Notes: generated by a model not told the origin, from the letters alone. A stretch of 64,000 nt of DNA from Hyperoplus lanceolatus (GCA_026929865.2 CM049396.1:22944001-23008000), one strand, 5' to 3'. Positions 12,298-24,376 are shown, counted from the stretch's first letter. A program made the numbers and translations.

Positions 12298-15200
12298 AGA
12301 GGACCTATTATGCTACTTTTCTGGTCTTAATTTCTTGTTTTACACTGCTATAGAGCAACCTGACACGAATCACATCACAAAAAACTATGTAGATTTTCGG
12401 GAAGCTCTTTCTCTTATTTTGGCGATCCAGCACATCCTGTCAACACTTGAGTGTGTGCGCTTCGGCTCCCTCCGCCTGTGCTTCGGCCATCTCCGCTCCC
12501 CTCCCCCCCCCTCCTGCAAACCCCACTCCGTTGTGATTGGTTACCTTCCTTCCGGAACACTTTCAGTGGCGGGAAGCGCGAGCATGGACCTATAAGGGCG
12601 CGAGGCAGACGCGAACAGGGAAGTGACAGCATTACCATACATGGAAACATCCGCGTGGAGACGTCACAAAGTTTTATGCGACGTCACAAATTATGAAAGG
12701 GTAGACCGCTTTGAAGACGTGACTTCTCGACTGGCTAGAATAGTGTTTAGTGCTCTGCACAGACACCCCAGACGGTCAGCAGGGAATATGTCGAAATGCA
12801 TGTAAGTCATTATTTGATAATTTAGTATGGTTAAGCATGACTATGAATCATCATAACAACGTTTATAGGTCATAAAAGTCAAAAAGCATCATAGGCATTC
12901 ACAGCTTTAATATTCTGCGTATTTATTCTTATTATTTTTATTCCGCCACTTCTTTGTCGTTCAATAACTTCAACATACTTCAACCTTCATACAACTTCCA
13001 CATATCAACATTTTCAGCTCTTCAAGGGCTTCTTGGGACCATTTCAACATTTTCAAAAAAATTCATAATTTCATATTTATTCAACGTTTTATGAAAAATA
13101 TTCAGATCCCAGCCACTCATTCATACTTATTCCCACAAACTTCATATACACCTTCAATTGTTCAGCTATTTCAGGACATTAATCTGTATGATTCAGAATT
13201 TTTTGCTACACTGCAAAATTTCAAATAAATTCAACTTTTATGAATTTTAATATTTCATGCAAAATTATGATGGTCCCTACCGTTCATACTTCATCGTAGA
13301 AACTCAACTTGCAGAGAATCAGTCCCCAAAGGTCTGGTAGGATTAACCAACCTTTTAAAAGGGACTATCACATCTTAAATAAGTTTATGACCTCCGCAGG
13401 GGTCTGGGATGGTTGCATCTACAGATAAACTTTTGTAAACATGCGTTAGACTTTAGTCTCTTGGAATGCACTGTGGCATCAGTCTTAACCCATTACAACA
13501 TTTCAAATGAGACACTCTGTGTAGGCACAACATCATTACATACATTTTGACTGCTTAATGAGATGTAAATATAAAAGGCTACCGTTAATGCTTTCTCACT
13601 GATGAGAATTTCTTTAGTGCAAAATATATTCTCCTATTATCTCTGTCAATAATACACAATTTTGATTTTAAACTGTGTGAATCTTTTTGATAATTCACTC
13701 ATACAAAGTTATGTAAACACATAAAGAGTGTAGAGTGGAATATAAGATTAAGTCATTAATACACTGCTTATACTTGTGATGACAAAATAAATAAAAAACA
13801 TGCATTCCCAATTTGCATCACCGATGATTAACTAGACAAGTATGGAGGAAATTGATGTCTTTGTTCTTATCAGTTCACAGGAAAGTAGACCACTGACCAT
13901 GTATTATCCCTGCAGTTAACTCTACCTCCTTATTTCATACAGAACTGTGCCAGTTCCAGACCATCCAGCTCAGTTACCAGCTCCCGTCCTGTTAGTTTCC
14001 CACCAGGAACTAGCCCGAGCCAGGAGGAAGACACCACCCCTACCTACACCTGCAGCACAACCCCGAGCCTGGGCAAGGACCAAGACAGGACCAGAGGTGA
14101 GTTGTCAGACCAATACCAAAAAGCCATAAGGCAAGTCAGGCTTGTGGCCTCTCACTTTTAACTCCGTGGGGGACCAGGTTATCTTGTTAAAAAAAAAATT
14201 CAAAAATCATTATCTCAATATTTTTGGACTATATATCGATACAAGCTATATATCTCAATATATATCAAATCTTCTCTTGAGCACATAATAAATGCTTAAT
14301 GTAATATATTTTTTTTGCTTAACATCACACCAGTAATATGTTCTAAATAGTCCCTGCAAAATGTGTGTGCACTAACAATGCATTAGGCTACATAAAACAA
14401 CAGCTTAATATTATTTAGTGCTTTCTATTGGAACAATTTGAAACATGCACATGGCAAATATTGTGCGCACTTTATTGATTGTTGAGACTTATTGGTATGG
14501 CTGAATGTAAAACCTAAATGCAACACAATTTTAATTCAGCTTTAGCTACATCTTTATATTGCCCCACTCTTCCCCCACTGGCATATCTGCAAGGTATTAC
14601 TGCATGGAACTCTGAGAGTAACAGAGAGTCCGTCTGGTCTGCTGAATGGAATCAGACATCAGAAATCTCATGTTGAACTTAAACACTAACCAGACACCCT
14701 GGCTTTAATCTGGATGCCTGACCTATGCTGCACTCAGCAAAGTTAAGAGTCATTTGGTTACGTGGAAAAGATTGGCGACAGTTTCAAAGCAGGGAAAGAA
14801 AGGGAGAGGTTGATCCCTGGTTTCATTATGTAATTTAAAGCTGGTCTGGGTGTCACTACATTTATATATTTATATTTATATATATATATATATATAAATG
14901 ATTATATATATATATATATAAATGTAATGTAATGCAATTGAATTGAATATTAGACACTATCTTGTTCTAATAAATACTTTGTGGATCATGGTTAATGACA
15001 TGTACAATAATGATATTCAAATATGAGTGCTACATGTGCTGTGTGTTATTGCTCCTTGTTGCTGCTCTGTGCACCTCTCAGACTGTGATTTACAGCGTTT
15101 CCTTTGCAGGTGATTTGCATGGCCGTCTTGTCTTCTTCTTAAGACACTTCATCCAATTGTAATAGGGAGGTTTCTGTTCTTGGAAGTCCATTCTAGTATG

Positions 15201-15600
15201 TTTTGTCCGTTTGCCCGTCTCTTCTTGACTCAACATCATTGTAAATGAGGGTCACCCCTCCATGATCTCTCGAGTATAATTAAGGGTTAAATATAATAAT
15301 AAATAATTCTTGATTATTATAATTTTTGTGATGCATTATTAATGTATTACTATAATTTACAGGCAACGGGGAGAGAAAATCCGTTCTAATTTACTTTATT
15401 GGCCCTTTGGCCCTGAAGGAGCTTTTTTAAAGCTAGAAAAACATACAAATAACTATATGTTATATAGATTTGCTTTTCGCTGGGAGTTAGATGGATAGCA
15501 CTCGCTTGTTTCTGTGGTAAGTTAGTAAGTTGCCATGCTGTGGAAAGCATCCTGCATTTTTCCATTGATTGAGAAGTCTTTTAATTCTGCCGAAGAGATG
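12298..15600. other. Repeat-rich gap; possible spliced block at 13933-14099
   Basis: The start (AGAGGACCTATTATGC) is the end of a common fish repeat; its other end was not found. From 12930 the sequence is AT-rich with many TTCAA/TTCATA words. A block at 13933-14099 is framed by TTTCATACAG and GAGGTGAGT and so looks like an exon, but its 60-residue frame is low-complexity, rich in Pro, Ala and Arg, and not recognised. An AT-dinucleotide tract lies at about 14861-14925. Confidence 0.4.
14857..14925. repeat. (TA)n tracts
   Basis: Two TATATA runs of about 20 bp are separated by AAATGATTA and flanked by TTTATATTTATA, giving a small AT palindromic tract. Confidence 0.85.
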
Positions 15601-16184
15601 TGGCTCTAACATAGTGATTCTCAAATAGGGGTACGTATCCCCCCAGGGGTACTGCAGGGGGTAGTGCGGGGGTAGGTGAGATTTTAAGGGGACATATTAT
15701 GCTAAATCTCGGTTTTGAAGGTGTATTTCCAAGGTCTAGGGAGGTTTATTGGGTTTATTTTTCAAAAACCCAATAGTTTTTCTTCATTCCCATTTCTTCA
15801 TCGCCTTTTCCAGCCTTCTCTGCCCTCTATCTCAAAAGGTTGGTTTTGACATCTACCCCCTTTCGCAAAAATCCTAGTCTGCTCTGACTGGTCAGATCTA
15901 CATGGGCGTGCATGCACCGCCCTGCTCATTACTCTATACCTACCTACATGGGCATGGCACCGCCCAGCTGTCAGTTTTGTTTACTTTTGGCCAATGCAGC
16001 ATGGAGATCGATGTTACCATGTTTAGCTTCATTTCTACAGCAAATTTCAGCACACTTACCACTTCTAAACCAAAAGCTTTACAACTGAACCTGTTCAGGC
16101 AGGAGTCTGAGCTGAAAACTGTGAAAATCGCATCAAGATTTCTGGTTTCCCTGACATTATCCTCAGGTAAATACAGTTTAAATA
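15601..16184. repeat. Two fish repeat ends (hAT-like and TTAA-GGGGACATATTATGC)
   Basis: At about 15615-15665, GTGATTCTCAAATAGGGGTA resembles the terminus of a Charlie-like hAT. At 15686, TTTTAAGGGGACATATTATG begins a repeat related to the block at 12298. That second repeat continues to about 17150 once the inserted Tc1-type element is removed. No intact coding content is present. Confidence 0.4.
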
Positions 16185-17049
16185 TACTCAACAAAAATAT
16201 AAACGTAACACTTTTGTTTTTGCTTCCATTTTTCATGAGATGGACTTAAAGATCTAAAATTCATTCCAGATACACAATTCTAACATTTCTCTCAAACATT
16301 GTTCACAAATCTGTCTAAATGTGTGATAGTGAGCACTTCTGCTTTGCTGAGATAATCCATCCCACCTCACAGGTGTGCCACATCAAGATGCTGATCTGAC
16401 ATCATGATTAGTGCACAGGTGTGCCTTAGACTGTCCACAATAAAAGGCCACTCTGAAATGTGCATTTTTTTGCTTTATTGGGGGTCTGGGGACTCAGAAC
16501 CAGTCAGTATCTGGTGTGACCACCATTTGCCTCATGCAGTGCAACACATCTTCTTCGCATAGAGTTTATCACATTGTCAATTGTGGCCTGTGGAATGTTG
16601 GTCCACTCCTCTTCAATGGCTGTGCGAAGTTGCTGGAGACGGCTTATGGTGGAGAAATGAACATTCAATGCACGAGCAACAGATCTGGTTGACATTCCTG
16701 CTGTCAGCATGCCAATTGCACGCTCCCTCAATGCTTGTGGCATCTGTGGCATTTTGCTGTGAGACAAAACTGCACATTTCAGGGTGGCCTTTTATTGTGG
16801 ACAGTCTAAGGCACACCTGTGCACTAATCATGATATCAGATCAGCATCTTGATGTGGCACACCTGTGGGTGGGATGGATTATCTCAGCAAAGCAGAAGTG
16901 CTCACTATCACACATTTTGACAGATTTGTGAACAATGTTTGAGAGAAATGGTACAATTGTGTATCTGGAATGAATTTTAGATCTTTAAGTCCATCTCATG
17001 AAAAATGGGAGCAAAAACAAAAGTGTTGCGTTTATATTTTTGTTGAGTG
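16185..17049 (-). mobile_element. Tc1/mariner-type deletion derivative with ~300-bp inverted arms
   Basis: Ends are (T/C)ACTCAACAAAAATATAAAC in inverted orientation, flanked by TA at 16183-16184 and 17050-17051, the Tc1/mariner signature. The inverted arms extend inward for about 300 bp. Between them lies a transposase gene missing its middle (next entry). The element inserted into the TTTTAAGGGGACATATTATG repeat. Confidence 0.9.
16504..16767 (-). pseudogene. Tc1 transposase remnant: N-terminal HTH fused in frame to C-terminus (87 aa)
   Basis: The open frame runs from an ATG at 16767 to a stop at 16504. Residues 1-45 (MPQALRERAIGMLTAGMSTR, then SVARALNVHFSTISRL) match the first DNA-binding helix-turn-helix of Tc1 transposases. 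Residues 48-87 (EEEWTNIPQATIDNVINSMR and on) match the last part of such transposases. A full protein is about 340 residues, so roughly 250 residues, including the whole DDE catalytic core, are missing. The fusion nevertheless stays in frame. It cannot catalyse transposition. It might still bind the TIRs if expressed; that is inference. Confidence 0.8.
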
Positions 17050-17338
17050 TATGTCACAGTCAGTAACAGAATATGAGCTAAGTATTTATGCAAAAACTAT
17101 CTAAACGTGTAACATACAGCGTTTTATATATGTCTCTACAGGTTAAACTGGGGAATGATCTACAACCCAGTGGAGTGAAAAAGCTTTGGTTGTGAAGCCA
17201 TGCTGAGGCAACATGTAAATGCACAGTAACGCGGCAGGAAAGAAATGTATCATGTCAAGATTCACTGGAAAGGCATTATCTTTTGTAAAAAAAAAAGTAT
17301 AGAAAAAATTACAGTCAGAACTGCAAATTATCTGACAC

Positions 17339-20300
17339 TAGGGCTGGGCGATATGGACCAAATCTTATATCACGATATAGGTAATTTTATATCGCGATAT
17401 GGATATATATCACGATATAGTATTTTCCTTTAAATTAAATGGATTACAATAACCATACTGCACTTTAATCACATTAGATTATTATCATCTTTTGCTTGGA
17501 ACTTAAATTTCCATACAAAAGAGAAACTGGTGCAAAATACCACACCAGTCTGGCTTTAGTCAGTCAGTGCAAAATAAAAATGACAGCATCAACCAAAGAG
17601 CCTACATTTTCCAATTGATAGTAGCCTATATCAAAATAATGAAAGACTTGAATTTTCCTGCAGTATTTGCTCATCTTCATTTAAAAAAGCTGTCAACATT
17701 AACTAATGAGCAAATGTCTGGTAATACTTTCACTCCAGCTTCAACACAAATAATATTTTCAAGTTTGACATGTTTTAAAGTTACATAAAACCAGCCTTGC
17801 TGGCTGTCTCCTACAATAACAGCACGGGGTGAAGCCCGAGTAGGCTAAAGATGTCATTATTAGCCAGCTAGCTCACGAGCTAACTGTAGTTTGCGGCTTA
17901 AAACAAGCCAACTCTGTGTCACGGCAACAGCACGCTGAAGCGCCGCACACAGCAGCAAGTTTCCTTTTCCCGATGACATTTTTGACCATTAATACCAGCT
18001 GCTCTGCCACCGTGACACGGAGTTGGTTTGTTAAATGTATGGCGCACCGGGCTAAAAAGCTAAAGCAACAGATGAGGCTTCTTCTGTTGAGGGTAGAAGA
18101 AGCTGTATTGCAGCCCAGAACTCTGCTGCAGAGCCCCCGTGTGGCGCGGCGGTGTAACTGCAGTGTAACTGTAGGGACTCGGAGAGAAGCCCCTGACTGC
18201 GGCCCGCAGCCAACGTTGAGGGGAGGAGACATTGAGGGGCCGGCACATTGAGGGGGGGGGGAGCCTAAGACCACATTGAGGGGGACGGCGCTCAGTCTCT
18301 CACATTCACTCCTCAAGCAGGCTAATGCTAGCGCTATGTTAAGCTAGCGGGAGCCCACGCTGTTAATTAAATACAAACACATGGCACGGGAGTGTTGTGA
18401 CTGGCTATCTTTCTTGCAGGGTACCTATTATAATGTTAAACGTAGCCTATACTACTTGCTGTAGTTTGGTCTGACTTTGGCAGTTGGCATTGTTACATCC
18501 GTAGTAATACCAAAATAAGAGTCCTTGTTACATCCAGTTTAGCAATATCAAAATAAGAGTCCTGCATGGAGCAGTAGCATACAGGGAATGGGCCCTTTTT
18601 GTGCCAGCGATCACACCATTTTTGATCAAAGATGTGGTTTTACTTCATATTTTTAACTAAAATCAATATTCTTATGATTGCCATAAATATTTAAGACATA
18701 GTTAAACAAACAGCATATATTTTTCATAAGCTTAAAGGAATACATACCATAAAGGTGTGACAGAGTTGAAACTAGGGTAACAGGGTTGAAAATGGTAACG
18801 GGGTTGAAGGGGACATATACAAATTAGAGTTATTTTAGACTCAAATTGCTTTCAACATGCATTAGGTAAAAACAATTCTAATAATTCATTTTAATGAATA
18901 GATAACTTCACGATCACAGTACCGGATTGGTGGAATGACTCAAATAAATTTTGTGAAACAACATTTTATCAAGCTGACCTGGCATATTAAATACCCCTTT
19001 CTTGTGAAGAGTGAAGACCCATAGCTATTATGGATTGTATCCACAGAATATACATGCTGTTACAGCCATCCTGTTCTTTACCTTGAATATGTGTGTATTA
19101 ATTATTAGTAATATTAATTGAATTATTCGATGGCAAGGGGCGTGTTTTGGGCCGCAAATTCGCCTGAGAATGGCAGCCGGTGTCAGTCTGGCAATGTCAC
19201 AATCAAGTGCAGACACTGTGGAAACATAAGTTTGACCGCTTTAATTTAAATGTTTGTTTTCCAGCACCTTAACACCGTATATTAAACACCACAGTTAATG
19301 CCCAGGAGGCATCGCTTCGCCTTGCTGTGCATACATGTATCCATGATCAGTTAAAGCCTCAAAGTGTTATATGCCTGGAAAATCCTGTCCTTGTTCAGGA
19401 AGGAAATCTTTTCAGTAAGGGTTCACAAGTGTCATCTATAGTCTACTTACAGCAGTGTGTGTCTGGAAATATTGTAAAAAATGCAATTAATCATTTAACA
19501 ATTCAAACATCTTTATTTTAAGATACTTTTGTTATTGAGTCACATTTTAGGTCAGCCCTGACACACTACAGCTTGTGAAAATAAACAATATTAACGGTTT
19601 TAATAGATTGTGCAATTGTCCCTTTGTTGCTGTTAAAATAGACTCATCCATAGTGAATTATGTGAGGTGACTATGGCAAGAGAGAGTATAAGGTAAAAAT
19701 AAGGACAATATGTGTTATTTGATTGTTCTACACTTTATTGATTAGTTATCTTTTCTGTTAATAGTTTACTATGTATTTTTTGTAGTTGTTATTTTTACAT
19801 TGTTCTGTTGAATAATAAGACTGTTGTTAGGGCTGCTGTGATTGGTGTAACTTAATGTGCGTCACACCTGTAGCATTTAGTTATGTCTAATTGAGGTATA
19901 TTTTTAAGCCTTGAATGTGGTCACATTGCATCTGTTAAGGTCATACCTTGGGGTCACAGTGACCCCTTCATAGTTCCCCATATCTTATTTTGACTCTTAC
20001 TTAATTCATAGGCAGCTGGGCCTGCAACCGTCACAGACAGACAGGTACAGGAGTTCTCTTTAGCACATGTCACATTGTTTACAGTGCACACTTAATCATT
20101 GTACATACATATATACTTGCTTTTGTAAGTATAGATCTCATTGCTGACCCTTGGGAGACACAACACTAATTTAACACTCACAGGATCATCTATGTCCTCA
20201 TAAGTGAACTGTTACAAGATAGCAAAAGCAATCAACATAGTAGGAAGCGATGTCCATTGTTAACCTGTTGACCTTTAAGAAGATATTTAACCGGTTAATA

Positions 20301-20893
20301 CTATAGGTTAAACATAAAATTATCTAAATGTTTCTTATATCCGGTTATTATTCCAAGTAGGGCCTATGCTACTGCTGCATGCAGGACTCTTATTTTGATA
20401 TCACTAAACCGGATGTAAGAATGCGTTCTTCATGCAAATAATTAAACAAGTCGTTTAGGCTATGCTTAACTTTATAATAGGTCGATGGTACGCAGCAAGA
20501 AAGATAGCAAGTCATAATACTCCCGTGCCATCTCTCTGTAACATTTAATAAAGAGCGTGGGCTACCGCTAGCTTAACGGCTGCAGCGGACCTCTACGAGT
20601 GAATGTGTGAGAAAGAGACGGACAAGCAGACAGCGAGCGCCTGCTCAAGCTCCCCCCTCAATGTGCCGGCCCCCTCAATGTCTCCTCCCCCTCAACGTCT
20701 CCTCCCCCTCAACGTCCGTCTGCGGGCCGCAGTCAGGGGTACTTGGACTCGGAGGGACAGCTGCCTCCCGCTCTATCTAAGCTCCCGCCACATGAACTTT
20801 TTTTCTCCGCGGTATAAACGGTTTGGCCAAATCTCTCCCGGTAGACACATTCATATCGTCCACGATATGATATCGTCATATTGCCCAGCCCTA
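17339..20893. mobile_element. hAT element with long inverted arms (3.6 kb)
   Basis: Termini are TAGGGCTGGGCGATATGG and CATATTGCCCAGCCCTA, with a perfect 8-bp duplication TCTGACAC at 17331-17338 and 20894-20901, diagnostic of hAT. Inverted similarity continues well beyond the ends. The G/C-rich block with repeated CATTGAGGGG at 18180-18290 is mirrored by CCCCTCAATG/CCCCTCAACG at 20655-20715, and 18480-18600 (AATAAGAGTCC blocks) is mirrored at about 20335-20425. The central ~1.7 kb encodes no transposase I can read. It is non-autonomous. Confidence 0.88.
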
Positions 20894-20901
20894 TCTGACA
20901 C

Positions 20902-21622
20902 CCTTTCAATATCTAGTAGATAATGTATCATTTGTATCGTGATCACTCATTCATAATAAAGTTTTACTGTAAAAAAATGTATTGTGTTTTATTTTAAACT
21001 GTCACTGTTTGCTTCGTGTAGTAAAGGATTACTTGAAACTCACATTTCCATAGTCAGGATGTTGGACTAGTTTTCTGACCGATCTACATGTATTGACTTT
21101 ACGTTTTTTAATTCAACCCTTTATCTCTCTGAAGATGTTTTCTTTGAAACAGTATCATTACATTTTACAAAGACCAAAACCATCCTTAAAAATAAAGCAG
21201 TTTATTCATAGCCAGTGAAATGGAAATATAGAGTGTACATATCAAACAGAAGCAAAGCCATAACTTGTATGTAACTGTCCAGTTGTTGCTGGTGGGCCCT
21301 GAAGGAGACCACCTGTCCCACCCAGTGAACAGTCCTCTGATGGAACAGTGTGACGGTCCTTGTGGGTCAAGGCTCCGTCAGGTCACTCATCTGTAAAACA
21401 TGGCACAATCAATGTTACATCATGTAGCCTACATAGCCTACATCATACATCTGTAGTTATGGCAAAGCTACAAACTAATAAATATATTTTTTCTTCCATT
21501 ATTAAATAAGATAGGCTACTAATAGATTCAGTATAACCCTTGCTCAAGAAGCAACGAGTTCTGAGTGATACCGTGTGCTTTTTGAAATATAATGGACAGG
21601 AAACAAACAGCAGCAGAGGCAT
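20902..21622. other. No clear gene; possible minus-strand terminal exon at 21190-21390
   Basis: On the minus strand, TGTTTTACAG immediately precedes ATGAGTGACCTGACGGAG and a stop seven codons later. An AATAAA lies about 190 bp downstream, at 21201-21206. This could be a last exon with 3' UTR of an unseen gene, but the seven-residue frame gives no identity. The rest is featureless. Confidence 0.25.
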
Positions 21623-22060
21623 ATTCATCATCATCATCATCATCATCATCTTTATTGGCAGACTCATGGTCCATATACAACACACACAATAAACACAAGA
21701 CATAAACACAAGAATATATATAAAAAAAGAGACATCACAACAGAGATTTGTACCAGAACTTCCATAAGGAAGACTGGTATCGCACACAACTACATGCAGG
21801 ATTCACCAGCATCTGCACAAGACTGTTCTTGCAATCGTTTAGGCGGAGAATAAATCTGTACATTATGTGTCTCAAGAGAGCTTCAAAGGTGTAAACATTA
21901 ATACTGCAGAACAATTGACTGGCACTAGTAGATCTGGGCTTTTTTAACAGGATCCTCATGGCATCGTTATAGGCCACTCGAAGTTTCTGTAAACTTGCTC
22001 TCTTGTACTTACACCACAATGAAGCGGTATACAAGGGAGTACAATATTAACAGTATTCCT
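21623..22060 (-). mobile_element. 5'-truncated LINE with (ATG)n 3' tail
   Basis: On the minus strand the frame at 22034-21735 encodes KRASLQKLRVAYNDAMRILL and RHIMYRFILRLNDCKNSLVQ. This is the C-terminal region typical of non-LTR reverse transcriptases, where LxVAYNxAxRxL precedes the end. The 3' end is a run of ATG units at 21625-21652. Catalytic domains are absent because of 5' truncation. The clade is not resolved. Confidence 0.7.
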
Positions 22061-22127
22061 GTCTGTATTAGTGTACATTACCCTAGAGATGTAATAGGCC
22101 TACTGCTGCAAGTACCACTACTGCTTG

Positions 22128-22919
22128 TGTAACAGTGTAAATAATTACTTGTCTTAAATGTTAAATTCCTGTCAAACCTGGGACTGCAACAAAAGTTCTT
22201 TGTGTATTTTACTGTGAAAGTCTACAGCGGAAGTTGGTTTCTTACTTAATGCTGGGCATTTTGCTTTGTGCTCAGAAGTAAAATGTTGTCACGCTGTGGG
22301 TAAGTTGCTGGCCTATTCCCTCAGACATTAAGTATAGTAATAAGTGAAAACTACGGTTCATATGATGTATAAAATATCAGCATTTGTTGTATAGCATGCT
22401 TGACTAATGAGGCATCTGTAAAACTAGTAGTGTTGTTGTTTTGTGACGAATTGTTGCCGTGGTGTTTGAAGAGTCTTTGGGCTAGCAGCCAACATGTGTG
22501 AAGTTGTACTAGCTAGTTACTTTCAGCACGGGGTGCACGTGACCTCTATGCTCATGCCAAGTTCCTCTTTTTATTTGTAGTGCGAGCAAGACGAGACGGA
22601 CTTTCATGTAATTACACACTGGTTGTGTTTTTCTTTCCATGTCCCAGGTATGTTTATTTGTGCTGTTTTACATGCAATGTTATGTTTTTATATTTTATTT
22701 ACAAGTATGTATTTCAAAATCTATACGATCACGTTCAAGAAGTAAAATTTCGTCACGCTGTGGTGTGAGCAAGAAGAGACGGACTTTCATGTAATTACAC
22801 ACTGGTTGTGTTTTTCTTTCCATGTCCCAGATCCCAGAATAAAACTAGTCCAATGCATAATCCAGCTTGTCCCTGTGAATCATTCGAACAGCAGCAGTGG
22901 AATAGTTACGAAGGTCACA
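22128..22919 (+). repeat. 5' LTR (792 bp) with an extra 183-bp segment
   Basis: It begins TGTAACAGTG and ends GGTCACA. It is 183 bp longer than the 3' LTR; the extra is exactly 22648-22830, inserted after GTCCCAG. A polyadenylation signal AATAAA follows at about 22837. Good splice sites are present: CTGTGG|GTAAGT (donor at 22300) and TTTATTTGTAG (acceptor ending 22580). Confidence 0.9.
22300..22580 (+). other. Predicted LTR intron (281 bp)
   Basis: Donor GTAAGT at 22300 and acceptor TTATTTGTAG at 22580. The same sites bound 23940-24220 in the 3' LTR. Use of these sites is supported by a copy of the joined product, CACGCTGTGG directly followed by TGTGAGCAAG, inside the extra segment of the 5' LTR (junction at 22763/22764). 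Confidence 0.6.
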
Positions 22920-22920
22920 T

Positions 22921-22935
22921 TGGTGCCGTGACTCG
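22921..22935 (+). promoter_or_regulatory. Primer-binding site (tRNA-His type)
   Basis: TGGTGCCGTGACTCG begins two bases after the 5' LTR. It matches the standard histidine-tRNA primer site used by several vertebrate LTR elements. Reverse transcription would start here. Confidence 0.85.
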
Positions 22936-23235
22936 TCGATCTCCTGCTGGACGGTGGCTCCTTCAGTGCGATCCGGGGACCCTTTCTGCTACTGCTGCTC
23001 CTCCAGATGTAGGGGGCCCTGCGGTCTGCTCTCGCTCGTGCCGCCGGCGTGGCAGCATTCTACTTCAGGACTTGGGTGAAGCCTCGCGGATTGCTCGGGG
23101 ACGCACCCTTGGCGAGCAAGAGCGTCATGCCAGGCTGTGTCATGTGCGGGTGATCGGGACTCCGTGGAGATGGACGAGACAGATGGCTGCAACCGGACTT
23201 TGGACTGGCTGGTGCGCTCCCCTGGCCCAGTTACC

Positions 23236-23435
23236 GTCAGTGTAGAGTAATATCCCTGACTCAGTGTTCGTCAGTGTAGCTAAATATCCCTGCCTCAAGT
23301 GTCTGTCAGTGTGGCTAATATCCCTGACTCAGTGTTTGTCAGTGTCCGTCAGTGTAGCTAATTTTCCTGACTCAGTGTCAGTCAGTGTAGCTAATATTCC
23401 TGACTCAGTGTCCGTCAGTGTTGCTCATCTACCTG
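23236..23435 (+). repeat. ~33-bp minisatellite, about six units
   Basis: Units begin GTCAGTGTAGCTAATAT and continue with CCTGACTCAGTGT. They are diverged and one is truncated to GTCAGTGTCC. They fill part of the interior of the LTR element where gag would normally be. Confidence 0.85.
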
Positions 23436-23767
23436 TGCCAGGTATGTCTTAGTTGACTCTCACAGAGGACGTTGATGAGAACTCTGCTATTTGTTTGTTT
23501 TTGTGAACTTGGGTATGCAATGTGTATTGCCTTGAACTAGATGTTTGGAAGGTGTATATGGCATCTTCTACTGGTCTGTGTAAAGTATTGGGCTTGGTAC
23601 CTCCTGATCCTTTTGCACTCCCTAAGGGAGGATTTTGTATCAACTGTAATTTACATCAGTGATATGGTTTCACTTTGAGCAACCCCACATTTTTTTCTTC
23701 TCTATTTCTTTTCTCGTTATGATACTCTGGATTTGTCTGGTGTTTAACAGAATTTAAAGGGGGTGTA

Positions 23768-24376
23768 TGTAACACTGTAAATAATTACTTGTCTTAAATG
23801 TTAAATTCCTGTCAAACCTGGGACTGCAACAAAAGTTCTTTGTGTATTTTATTGCGAAAGTCCACAGCGGAAGTTGGTTTCTTTCTTAATGCTGGGCATT
23901 TTGCTTTGTGCTCAGAAGTAAAATGTTGTCACGCTGTGGGTAAGTTGCTGCCCTGTTCGCTCAGACATTAAGTATAGTAATAAGTGAAAACTACGGTTCA
24001 TATGATGTATAAAATATCAGCATTTGTTGTATAGCATGCTTGACTAATGAGGCATCTGTAAAACTAGTAGTTTTGTTGTTTTGTGACGAATTGTTGCCGT
24101 GGTGTTTGAAGAGTCTTTGGGCTAGCAGCCAACATGTGTGAAGTTGTACTAGCTAGTTACTTTCAGCACGGGGTGCACGTGACCTCTATGCTCATGCCAA
24201 GTTCCTCTTTTTATTTGTAGTGCGAGCAAGACGAGACGGACTTTCATGTAATTACACGCTGGTTGTGTTTTTCTTTCCATGTCCCAGATCCCAGAATAAA
24301 ACCAGTCCAGTGCATAATCCAGCTTGTCCCTGTGAATCATTCGAACAGCAGCAGTGGAATAGTTACGAAGGTCACA
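23768..24376 (+). repeat. 3' LTR (609 bp)
   Basis: It starts TGTAACACTG and ends GGTCACA. It is nearly identical to the 5' LTR apart from scattered substitutions and the absence of the 183-bp extra segment. The same intron-like sites lie at 23940 and 24220. Confidence 0.9.

Larger units (their letters stand above)
22128..24376 (+). mobile_element. LTR retrotransposon, complete ends, no gag/pol
   Basis: Two direct LTRs (22128-22919 and 23768-24376) start TGTAACA and end GGTCACA. They are flanked by a 4-bp duplication CTTG (22124-22127 and 24377-24380). Directly after the 5' LTR is a primer-binding site TGGTGCCGTGACTCG (22921-22935), complementary to the 3' end of histidine tRNA. Directly before the 3' LTR is a polypurine tract (AATTTAAAGGGGGTG, ending at 23766). 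The ~850-bp interior has no gag, protease or reverse-transcriptase frame, so it must be mobilised in trans. A Bel/Pao or Gypsy-type parent is possible; the clade is not determined. Confidence 0.9.

Noticed and set aside
22808..23245. 145-codon frame over the LTR and primer site, considered as a gag start
   Set aside because: It runs from the LTR across the primer-binding site into the repeat array and has no capsid or zinc-knuckle motif.
23236..23435. Evenly spaced repeats considered as a CRISPR array
   Set aside because: The units are contiguous and diverged with no unique spacers, and the genome is vertebrate. It is a minisatellite.
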